Below, piece by piece: positions 57,449 to 64,000 of a stretch of 64,000 nt of DNA. Origin of the DNA: Bacteroidota bacterium. Its GTDB lineage: Bacteria > Bacteroidota > Bacteroidia > AKYH767-A > 2013-40CM-41-45. The position numbers and the translations under genes were made by a program. Every line of letters starts with the position of its first letter. The first letter of the stretch is position 1. The stretch covers positions 2,232,001 to 2,296,000 of the forward strand of contig JADJON010000001.1 in the NCBI GenBank assembly GCA_016713765.1, given 5' to 3'. The notes under the pieces are model-generated. The model ran no database searches. It worked only from the letters and a program-made list of their open reading frames with translations, and had not been told where the DNA came from.

Positions 57449-59434
57449 TTAATTTCCTGCCGTCCGCCCCAATTTTCTCAACCCTTTCCACAGGATGCGC
57501 AGATCCGTATCAGTCTGATAATCTTTAGCGTACAACGTATTCAGCCGTTGTTGGGTGGACGAATCCGTTGTTTGATCGCGGAGTTGGTCACCGGGATGCA
57601 GGATACCGGGACGGATCCTTGGCAATTCATCCAATCCGGAGGCCGCGCGGTTGTAGCCCACCAACGACATGCTGCCCAGCAGTACTTTGAACAGGTTGAG
57701 AAAAAATGTCCAGGGTCGCTGTTGCAGCCACATCAGGATCGGACTGACCAGCAGCAGCGCGATGGAGAAGGTGATATCGAGAAACCGCTTGTTCCGCCGG
57801 TTCTCTTTCTTTCCAATGCTGTTGATATCGATCACATACAATTCTCCCGGATCGTCAATCGAATTACTGCCGATGATGAACAAGCTGTCTGGTGGAGCGA
57901 TCTTGAATTCAATTGCTTTCCCCGCCATACCGGCCATGAGCGCAATGATCCGGTTGGAGGCAAGGTCACGTGCACAGAAGATCACTTCGTCGATGGCAAA
58001 AACTTCGACGATACTGGTCAGCTGAGAAAGATCACCGAGCCGATAGGTGTTCAGTTCCTGCGACTTTCCAGGATGAGACCGGGTTATTTCTTCCGGTCGC
58101 ACAAATCCGATGAAATTGTGATTGGTGCCGGTCAGTTTGAGCAGTGACAAGACCCGGGAACCTTCTTCTTCACTGCCGACAATGATCAGACGTTTGGGTC
58201 GGTCATTGGCCAATTCATAGCGCTTTTTCCAAAGCACATTCAACACGAGGCGAATAACTACCGCAGCCGCCGTAGCCCAGGCCGCTCCAAGCAGGATAAG
58301 TGCCCTCGAAAAACGATAATGCTCGGGGAGCAAGGCATAGCCCACCAGGATGATCAGGGTGCCGGTGAAAACTCCTCGAACAACTTTCGCGATGCGGATG
58401 GGCACATCGTAGCCGCCGCTGAAATAGATACAGACGATCCAGCAGAGGATATAGGTTGGGACAGCCGCTTGAAGAAACAACTCAGGATAACGCACGTTCA
58501 TGTTCGTTCCCCAATACGCCTGGAGAAAGTACAATCCCGCGAACAGGAAACCGAAATCAAGTGCCGGCAACAACAGGTTTCGGAATGCCCGGGTCAGGAC
58601 CGCCGCTCCGGCACGTAGGTAGATCGCAATCCGGATAAAAAAGGAGAACAGGCTGGCGTTCTGTGGGGAAAAATGCTTCTTCGCGAAAATGATCATCGCG
58701 TTGTAAAACACGAAGACATAATTCACGCTGCTCTTTTTCGTACTTTCTCCCTTGTAATGGATGATCTGTGTGCCGGGGAAATAGTAATTCTTGAAACCGG
58801 CTTTTTGGATCCGGTAGGAGAGGTCGATGTCTTCCCCGTACATGAAAAAATCCTCGTCCAGCAAACCGCATTTCGTCAGGGCCGCTTGTCGTAGCAACAT
58901 GAATGCTCCGGCCAGGACATCAACCACATGCGTTTCATTTTTATCGAGGAACCCGAGATGATACCTGCCGAACCGGGTGGACCGAGGAAAGAGTGCGCTC
59001 AGGCCGAAGATCTTGTAAAAGGCCACGGCAGGAGTCGGTAAGCCGCGCTTTGATTCCGGCAGGTATCGTCCGCTACCGTCAATCATCTTGACACCCAATC
59101 CACCGGCGTCGGGATGTTCGTCCATGAACCGGACGATCTTTTCAAACGTGTCTTCCTCTACTACGGTGTCCGGATTGAGTAAGAGGACGTACTCGCCGGA
59201 AGCGATCCGGATCGCCTGATTGTTCGCTTTGGAAAATCCGAGGTTCTCCTTGTTGGCAATCAGCCGCACCGAGGGGAATTTCTCCTGAACCATCTCGACC
59301 GATCCGTCCACCGAGTTGTTGTCGACCACGAATACTTCACTGGATACCCGCTTGCAGGCGATCTCGACACTGCGCAGGCACTGTTCCAGAAAGTACTGTA
59401 CGTTGTAGTTGACAATGACGACGGAAAGCTTCAC
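57449..59434 (-). CDS. GT2 glycosyltransferase fused to a membrane and degenerate sugar-phosphate transferase domain
   Basis: A 661-residue protein. Residues 1 to about 250 are a family 2 glycosyltransferase (VVIVNYNVQYFLEQCLRSV; LLNPDTVV as the DxD-like metal loop; EDIDLSYRIQKAG). About five helices follow at about 270-405. Residues about 410-540 look like the NAD-binding-like domain of EPS polyprenyl-phosphate sugar transferases (LIIVGSEEEGSRVLSLL). The last about 100 residues keep KRFLDITFSIALLLVSP and GSMSLVGYNR from that family, but the catalytic stretch with the KFRSM-type motif and Asp-Glu pair is missing. The C-terminal half may thus be structural. Likely acts on cell-surface polysaccharide; acceptor unknown. 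Confidence 0.88.
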   Translation of the reverse strand: MKLSVVIVNYNVQYFLEQCLRSVEIACKRVSSEVFVVDNNSVDGSVEMVQEKFPSVRLIANKENLGFSKANNQAIRIASGEYVLLLNPDTVVEEDTFEKIVRFMDEHPDAGGLGVKMIDGSGRYLPESKRGLPTPAVAFYKIFGLSALFPRSTRFGRYHLGFLDKNETHVVDVLAGAFMLLRQAALTKCGLLDEDFFMYGEDIDLSYRIQKAGFKNYYFPGTQIIHYKGESTKKSSVNYVFVFYNAMIIFAKKHFSPQNASLFSFFIRIAIYLRAGAAVLTRAFRNLLLPALDFGFLFAGLYFLQAYWGTNMNVRYPELFLQAAVPTYILCWIVCIYFSGGYDVPIRIAKVVRGVFTGTLIILVGYALLPEHYRFSRALILLGAAWATAAAVVIRLVLNVLWKKRYELANDRPKRLIIVGSEEEGSRVLSLLKLTGTNHNFIGFVRPEEITRSHPGKSQELNTYRLGDLSQLTSIVEVFAIDEVIFCARDLASNRIIALMAGMAGKAIEFKIAPPDSLFIIGSNSIDDPGELYVIDINSIGKKENRRNKRFLDITFSIALLLVSPILMWLQQRPWTFFLNLFKVLLGSMSLVGYNRAASGLDELPRIRPGILHPGDQLRDQTTDSSTQQRLNTLYAKDYQTDTDLRILWKGLRKLGRTAGN

Positions 59435-59449
59435 GGAAGGAGTAGGGGG

Positions 59450-60091
59450 TCAGCGTTCGTTGGGTCGGGCTACGGCTTGTTCATAAGGGACTCGCTGCAG
59501 GATGGATCGTCCCAGCGTTACTTCGTCTGCGTATTCCAGCTCATCGCCGACCGAGATTCCCCGGGCAATGGTCGTACATTTCACATCCGGAGTGCCTATT
59601 GCCTGCATGCGTTTATAAATGTAAAAGGTCGTGGTATCGCCTTCCAGGGTTGTACCCAAAGCCATGATGACCTCGCGAATTTCACCTGATCGGATGCGTT
59701 CCAGGAAGGGTTCAATGCTGAGGTCTTGCGGTCCGATACCATCGATGGGAGAAATGATACCGCCCAAAACGTGGTAGCGGCCCTGATATTGTCCGGTGTT
59801 CTCGATCGCGATAACATCCCGTATGTCCTCGACGACACAGAGCAGTGAAGTCTCCCGACGGGGATTGGAACAGATGACGCAGGTGTCGGACTCGGAAATG
59901 TTGTTGCAGATCCTGCAATACCGGATTTCATCCCGAAGCCTGGACAAAACAGTACCCAGCCGACGGGAGTCGCTGGCTGGCGCCTTTAACAGGTGTAAAA
60001 CCAGCCGGAGCGCCGATCGCTTTCCGATTCCGGGTAAGCGGGAGAATTCCTGTACAGCTTCTTCGAGGATTCGGGATGGGAGACTGCTCAC
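59450..60091 (-). CDS. recR: Recombination protein RecR
   Basis: RecR, with RecO and RecF, loads RecA on gapped DNA. The 213-residue protein has the helix-hairpin-helix region [12 protein letters not shown] (about residues 19-30), the zinc site [16 protein letters not shown] (Cys-x2-Cys ... Cys-x2-Cys at about 58-73) and a Toprim region ([34 protein letters not shown]). The start overlaps nothing; the divergent symporter gene begins 83 bases away. Confidence 0.97.
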   Translation of the reverse strand: MSSLPSRILEEAVQEFSRLPGIGKRSALRLVLHLLKAPASDSRRLGTVLSRLRDEIRYCRICNNISESDTCVICSNPRRETSLLCVVEDIRDVIAIENTGQYQGRYHVLGGIISPIDGIGPQDLSIEPFLERIRSGEIREVIMALGTTLEGDTTTFYIYKRMQAIGTPDVKCTTIARGISVGDELEYADEVTLGRSILQRVPYEQAVARPNER

Positions 60092-60174
60092 GGAAGGTGT
60101 TGAAAAAAGGACACTGGTGCGGGAATCCCGCCGAGACGAAATTACTTACTTCGGCCAGTATTCACAACCATAGA

Positions 60175-61656
60175 ATGTCTGCAACCCTTATCCTGACCTG
60201 TGTTGTCCTTTATTCGGCGCTGCTCTTTTTCGTCGTTTGGCTGACGAGTCGTGGTGCCGATAACGAGTCCTACTTCATCGGTAACCGATCCTCCAAGTGG
60301 TATGTCGTGGCCTATGGTATGATCGGAGCCTCCTTGTCCGGAGTCACGTTCATGTCGGTGCCTGGCTGGGTCGGAACCACCGGCATGTCGTATATGATGG
60401 TAGTATTCGGTTACCTGCTCGGTTATGCCGCGATCGCCGGCATCCTGTTGCCGGTGTATTATCGGATGCGGCTGACATCGATCTACTCTTACCTGGAACA
60501 GCGTTTCGGCTTTTGGAGCTATAAGACCGGCGCGTTTTACTTTATCCTGTCCCGGACCATCGGCGCTTCCTTCCGCTTATACATCGTCGTAAACGTCTTG
60601 CAAACCTTTGTTTTCGATGCATGGGGTGTCCCATTCGCGGTTACCGTAGGCGTATTCATTCTCCTGATCCTGCTTTATACCTACAAAGGCGGCGTTAAGA
60701 CGATCGTTTGGACGGATACCCTGCAAACAACCTTCATGCTCCTGTCCCTGGTGCTTTCGATCGTCCTGATACTCGGTAAACTCGGCTGGTCGTGGGGCGA
60801 ATTGGTGAACCAACTCACTTCGGGACCCTATTCGAATATGGTTGTTTCCGATGTGAAAGCCTCGAACTTCGCCTGGAAACATTTCTTCGGCGGAATGTTC
60901 ATCGCCATCGCCATGACCGGCCTCGACCAGGAGATGATGCAAAAGAACATCAGCGTCCGGACGCTGGGCGAGTCGCAAAAAAACATGATCAGTTTCAGCC
61001 TGATCCTGGTGCTGGTTAACTTGCTCTTTCTCTCCTTGGGCATTCTGCTGTACAATTACGTTTCCATAGAAGGTATCGCTACCCAATTCCATACTTCCGA
61101 TGACTTATTCCCAACGGTGGCATTACAGCACCTGGGAACGCTTTCCGCCGTATTCTTTATCATCGGACTTATCTCGGCCGCCTATCCCAGCGCAGATGGG
61201 GCTTTGACCGCACTGACCGCTTCATTTTGCATTGACTTCCTGGGAATGGAACGAAAAGACTGGTCGAAAGAGAAAAAGGAACGGACCCGTTACACGGTAC
61301 ACATTGCATTCGCGATACTCCTGCTCCTGGTTATCGTGGTCTTCCGGATCATCAACAACGATGCGGTGATCGGGATCCTATTCAAAGCGGCCGGCTATAC
61401 CTATGGTCCCTTGTTGGGATTGTACGCATTCGGGCTGTTTACACGGCATCCGGTACGGGATCGCTTCGTGCCGCTGGTTTGTCTCGTAGCCCCGGTCTTG
61501 TGCTTTTGGTTGAATGAAAATGCGCCGGTCTGGTGGAATGGCTACAAATTCGGCTTCGAATTGATCATTCTCAACGGACTGCTCACCTTTATCGGACTTT
61601 GGTTGCTGAAGGCCTCGGGGACATCAAAGCCATTCGATGTTAAAAAATCAGTTTAA
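60175..61656 (+). CDS. Sodium:solute symporter family transporter
   Basis: A 493-residue inner-membrane protein with about thirteen helices of the SSS family. SYFIGNRSSKWYVVAYGMIGAS in the first loops and the GVTFMSVPGWVG sodium-site region are characteristic; ALTALTASFCIDFLG near residue 350 is the conserved TM8-9 region with Ser/Thr sodium ligands. The solute (sugar, sialic acid, proline or pantothenate are usual) cannot be inferred because the neighbours are recR and a LysM gene. ATG 60175 is chosen over 60076, which would overlap recR. Confidence 0.92.
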   Translation: MSATLILTCVVLYSALLFFVVWLTSRGADNESYFIGNRSSKWYVVAYGMIGASLSGVTFMSVPGWVGTTGMSYMMVVFGYLLGYAAIAGILLPVYYRMRLTSIYSYLEQRFGFWSYKTGAFYFILSRTIGASFRLYIVVNVLQTFVFDAWGVPFAVTVGVFILLILLYTYKGGVKTIVWTDTLQTTFMLLSLVLSIVLILGKLGWSWGELVNQLTSGPYSNMVVSDVKASNFAWKHFFGGMFIAIAMTGLDQEMMQKNISVRTLGESQKNMISFSLILVLVNLLFLSLGILLYNYVSIEGIATQFHTSDDLFPTVALQHLGTLSAVFFIIGLISAAYPSADGALTALTASFCIDFLGMERKDWSKEKKERTRYTVHIAFAILLLLVIVVFRIINNDAVIGILFKAAGYTYGPLLGLYAFGLFTRHPVRDRFVPLVCLVAPVLCFWLNENAPVWWNGYKFGFELIILNGLLTFIGLWLLKASGTSKPFDVKKSV

Positions 61657-61696
61657 ACCCGCGAAAAAAGGGGGAATAATTTCGGCTTATCTGGCA

Positions 61697-61704
61697 TAGT
61701 TTTG
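61697..61704 (+). promoter_or_regulatory. Candidate -7 promoter box TAGTTTTG of the LysM-DPBB gene
   Basis: Exact TAnnTTTG match ending five bases before the first ATG (61710). If used, the mRNA would be leaderless or start just before the ATG at 61719. No -33 match at standard spacing. Confidence 0.4.
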
Positions 61705-61709
61705 TCTGT

Positions 61710-62684
61710 ATGATGGGAATGACGCGATTTAGGATTGCTTTTCTGTTGATCGGATGCCTCTTTGTAGTCAGTGCAGCAAATGCACTTCCGGTCGATTCAA
61801 TTGGCACAACCACCAAAGACGGAAAAAAATACACCCGGCACGAAGTGGAATCCGGCGAAACCTGGTATGCTATCGCCCGGCAGTACGGGGTAACGTTTGC
61901 CGAACTGAAGCTGGCAAATCGCGGAAGTTCCGACCTCCTGAAACCGGGACAGGTACTGCTGGTCCCCACCGGTAAATCCAAACGAGGAATTGAACGGAAA
62001 CACGACATAGAACCGGTACCCAATACTCCGGATGCACAGCCCCAATCACCAGCATCTGCCGTCACCCAAATACATACGGTGGGCGCAGGTGAAACCTTGT
62101 ATGGTATTTCCAGGAAGTATTCGGTAAGTGTTGACGACCTGAAGAAGTGGAACAAACTAAGCAGTAACAGCCTCAACAAGGGTCAGAAACTGGAGATCCG
62201 AAAGAGCACCACGTCGACGGCTCATCCGGTTGTCGAAACGATCGTGCCGGAACAACCGGTACCGGAAAAACAGCGTGTCCCTGAACCTGTCGTTTCAGTC
62301 CAACCGATGCCCAGGCCGAATCAGGAAGTGGAGTCCGAGGTAAAGCCGAAGACCGATGCAAGACCCGTCCCGGAGCCGGATTACGCTTTCACGAATGGAC
62401 GAAAGAAAGTGACCGAACAGGGCATGGCGGGATGGGTTGGCGACGAGGATATCAATCCCAACCGTTATTACGCTTTGCACCGCAGTGCACCGAATGGTAC
62501 CATTATCCGGGTCACCAACCGGATGAACAATGCAAATGTGTTTGTGAAAGTGGTCGGACGATTGCCGGATTCCGGTGAGAACGAAGGCATGATCATCAAG
62601 ATTTCCAAAGCCGCGGCCGACAAGATGGGCGTGATCGACCAGCGATTCCAGGTTGACCTCCTCTACGGAATTCAGGAGAAGTGA
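61710..62684 (+). CDS. Exported protein with two LysM domains and a DPBB-like C-terminus
   Basis: A 324-residue protein: signal peptide (IAFLLIGCLFVVSAANA), LysM 1 at about 43-90 (TRHEVESGETWYAIARQYGV), LysM 2 at about 125-170 (IHTVGAGETLYGISRKYSV), a Pro/Glu-rich linker, and a C-terminal double-psi beta-barrel-like region (about 230-324: GWVGDEDINPNRYYALHRSA, PNGTIIRVTNRMNNANVFVK, VDLLYG). The last domain resembles RlpA/septal DPBB proteins but lacks an obvious lytic Asp pair, so it may only bind peptidoglycan. Adjacent ATGs 61710 and 61713 and ATG 61719 are all possible starts. Confidence 0.9.
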   Translation: MMGMTRFRIAFLLIGCLFVVSAANALPVDSIGTTTKDGKKYTRHEVESGETWYAIARQYGVTFAELKLANRGSSDLLKPGQVLLVPTGKSKRGIERKHDIEPVPNTPDAQPQSPASAVTQIHTVGAGETLYGISRKYSVSVDDLKKWNKLSSNSLNKGQKLEIRKSTTSTAHPVVETIVPEQPVPEKQRVPEPVVSVQPMPRPNQEVESEVKPKTDARPVPEPDYAFTNGRKKVTEQGMAGWVGDEDINPNRYYALHRSAPNGTIIRVTNRMNNANVFVKVVGRLPDSGENEGMIIKISKAAADKMGVIDQRFQVDLLYGIQEK

Positions 62685-62690
62685 GTTCTT

Positions 62691-63491
62691 TCAGGGACGA
62701 AACCGTTCCCGTACCACATCCAGGAAGCTGTTTTGTATCTCCGGTCCGCCGGCAATGATCTCGGCACCGTACAACGGGTTATCCTCGCCCGAAAAATCCG
62801 TTACGATCCCGCCAGCCTCCCGTACCAGCACGATCCCGCCTGCGACGTCCCACGGGTTCAATCCATATTCGTAAAAAATTTCGAACCGGCCCGCTGCCAC
62901 ATAGGCAAGATCAGCCGCTGCAGACCCCAGTCTGCGTAAACCCCGCGTATGACGCATACAATGATCGAAGACTTCCATGTAGGGCTTCATTCGGTCATAA
63001 TCGTGGTAAGGGAATCCTGTAGCGATCAGCGAATCCGCCAATGACGGGACGTTCGAAGTCCGGATCGGTTCTCCATTCAGATAGGCGCCATTGTCGGCTG
63101 AAGCATAGAAGCACTCGTCCAGGTTCAATTCATGAACGACTCCTACAAGGCCTTTGTTTCCGTCGAACAAGCCGATGCTGATACAATAGCAGGGGATACC
63201 GTGGATGAAATTGGTAGTGCCGTCGAGGGGGTCGATGATCCAACGAAGTCCATTTCCTTCATCGGTACGTGTCTTTTCCTCCGTCAGGAATCCGGCATCC
63301 GGCAGGATGTCCGCCAATCCGTCAACCAGCATACGCTCAGCTTCTTTGTCCACATACGAAACCAGGTCGTTATGTCCTTTCTTTTCCACACGGTCCGCGC
63401 GAAAGCGCTTACGTTCCTGTAGAATGAACTGACCGACCTTTCCGGTCAGACTGGTAACCGCACTGCATACCAGTTGGAGGTCCTCACGCAT
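62691..63491 (-). CDS. suhB: Inositol monophosphatase family protein (SuhB-like)
   Basis: A 266-residue Mg-dependent phosphatase. The metal site is read from NDLVSYVDKEAERML, FLTEEKTR, the signature WIIDPLDGTTNFIHG (about residues 86-100) and NPWDVAGGIVLVREAGG (about 212-228). Family members act on inositol phosphate, fructose-1,6-bisphosphate or 3'-phosphoadenosine phosphate; Bacteroidota copies are usually annotated SuhB-like inositol monophosphatases. It overlaps the end of lgt by eight bases and is cotranscribed with it. Confidence 0.93.
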   Translation of the reverse strand: MREDLQLVCSAVTSLTGKVGQFILQERKRFRADRVEKKGHNDLVSYVDKEAERMLVDGLADILPDAGFLTEEKTRTDEGNGLRWIIDPLDGTTNFIHGIPCYCISIGLFDGNKGLVGVVHELNLDECFYASADNGAYLNGEPIRTSNVPSLADSLIATGFPYHDYDRMKPYMEVFDHCMRHTRGLRRLGSAAADLAYVAAGRFEIFYEYGLNPWDVAGGIVLVREAGGIVTDFSGEDNPLYGAEIIAGGPEIQNSFLDVVRERFRP

Positions 63492-64000
63492 GTTGCTTCG
63501 GGCGGTCTCGCCGGATAAGGGTAAGCAAGGTCAGTCCGGAAATGAAAAGCAATACAGAAATAAGCTGCGCCTGCGTAAAGGAAATACCGGCAACATGGTA
63601 GAGGGAATTGACACGAATGGACTCGATGGCGAAGCGCTCCAGGCCATTCAGGATGAGGTACCATCCAAACACCTGTCCCGGTAAGCGCAGTCGTTTTCGG
63701 AATGCCCAAAGCAAAAAGAAGAACCCAATGCACAAAATGCTTTCATAGAGTGGCGTAGGAAATACCGGTTCCGGTAATTCGAAACAATGCCTGCCGGTAC
63801 ATCCGGGGATGGGTACACCTTCCTTGAGAACATTGTGTGGATAGGTGGAGGACCAGGCCCAATCCGGAATGAAACTCAGCCAATCGGGCTTTGGTGCATG
63901 ATTGACGATGCCCCAGTCCCCATCGCCGGCCAGTTGACAACCGATACGGCCGGTACCATATGCCAGCATCAGACCGGGAGCGGTCGCGTCGCATAATTCC
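63484..64000 (-). CDS. lgt: Prolipoprotein diacylglyceryl transferase, C-terminal part
   Basis: The gene is cut by the right edge; 172 C-terminal residues are visible. Lgt moves diacylglycerol from phosphatidylglycerol to the lipobox Cys of prolipoproteins. The family signature GTGRIGCQLAGDGDWG (about 21-36 of the visible part, with the essential Arg and Gln) and FPTPLYESILCIGFFFLLW (the P-x-x-YE block) are present, with membrane helices around them and a basic tail RRDRPKQHA. The upstream part of the frame (ELCDATAPGLMLAYG) stays open to base 64000, so no start can be given. Its lipoprotein substrates include several in this window. Confidence 0.93.
   Translation of the reverse strand, partial: ELCDATAPGLMLAYGTGRIGCQLAGDGDWGIVNHAPKPDWLSFIPDWAWSSTYPHNVLKEGVPIPGCTGRHCFELPEPVFPTPLYESILCIGFFFLLWAFRKRLRLPGQVFGWYLILNGLERFAIESIRVNSLYHVAGISFTQAQLISVLLFISGLTLLTLIRRDRPKQHA

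Noticed and set aside
61640..62179. 179-codon minus-strand frame between the symporter and LysM genes
   Set aside because: Antisense to the LysM domains, which are unmistakable; Ser/Arg-rich translation without homology signal.
1..64000. CRISPR arrays, transposons, tRNA/rRNA genes, phage or toxin-antitoxin modules
   Set aside because: No regular spaced repeats, transposase motifs, tRNA-like cloverleaf ends or integrase genes were seen in either strand; this is a reading by eye, not a search.

Overview
The window is a compact, chromosome-like stretch of a Bacteroidota genome (roughly 50% G+C by eye). Evidence for the phylum: proteins ending in type IX secretion (T9SS) sorting domains of type A and type B, a SprB-repeat/PKD-like adhesin architecture, TPR-PD40-OmpA envelope proteins, a bacillithiol gene (bshA), DUF2279, DUF2027-Smr, DUF4878 and MuiA-type proteins, general lack of strong Shine-Dalgarno sequences, and several candidate promoters with the Bacteroidota -7 box TAnnTTTG. 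No rRNA, tRNA, CRISPR array, insertion sequence, phage or plasmid gene was seen; this looks like stable core genome with some lineage-specific secreted proteins.

Layout. 1-8.4 kb: the end of a large unknown protein, plsY, a TPR membrane protein, a GH3 hexosaminidase fused to a beta-lactamase-like hydrolase, bshA and hemJ. 8.4-11.9 kb (minus): a translationally coupled cluster of an LtaS-like phosphoglycerol transferase, a YegS-type lipid kinase, a DgkA-type kinase and a SUI1/YciH factor, which together look like a diacylglycerol production and recycling set. 12-13.8 kb: three small lipoproteins, including tandem Ala-rich twins that both end in lysine, and a 52-residue Cys-rich membrane protein. 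13.9-23.6 kb: fused E1 of a branched-chain-type 2-oxoacid dehydrogenase, a membrane-anchored patatin, histidine degradation (hutI-ftcD), a geranylgeranyl-reductase-like flavoprotein and aroC.

23.6-39.5 kb is the envelope/secretion part: AsmA-like protein, a protein with the domain order of the T9SS component PorE (TPR, beta-propeller, regulatory-like domain, OmpA), MuiA-like protein, a type B T9SS cargo, DUF2279 protein, rhodanese, RDD protein, a type A T9SS cargo, and a 1350-residue type A cargo that carries a lysyl-oxidase-like catalytic domain in front of SprB-like and PKD-like repeats. 39.6-48.3 kb: GNAT, uvrB, aroE, a 334-base intergenic region with palindromes, a TAATG-coupled Smr-CDF-mnmD operon, and a VOC protein coupled to arginine decarboxylase. 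48.4-64 kb: arginase and argS divergent from the decarboxylase, HD hydrolase, YiiX-like hydrolase, a DUF4878 lipoprotein, FAH-family hydrolase, a DnaQ-like exonuclease coupled to a second TPR-PD40 protein, a dihydrolipoamide acyltransferase, a GT2/degenerate sugar-transferase fusion, recR, a sodium:solute symporter, a LysM-DPBB protein, suhB and the C-terminal part of lgt.

The most interesting item is the lysyl-oxidase-like T9SS cargo (35431-39483): the copper-binding HxHxH and both residues that form the lysine tyrosylquinone cofactor in animal LOX appear to be conserved. Others worth a look are the LtaS-like/lipid-kinase operon, the twin lipoproteins with C-terminal lysine, the PorE-like protein and its OmpA-less relative, the GT2 fusion with an eroded sugar-transferase domain, and the 52-codon gene at 13581-13739. 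All functional calls come from reading motifs; no database search was possible.
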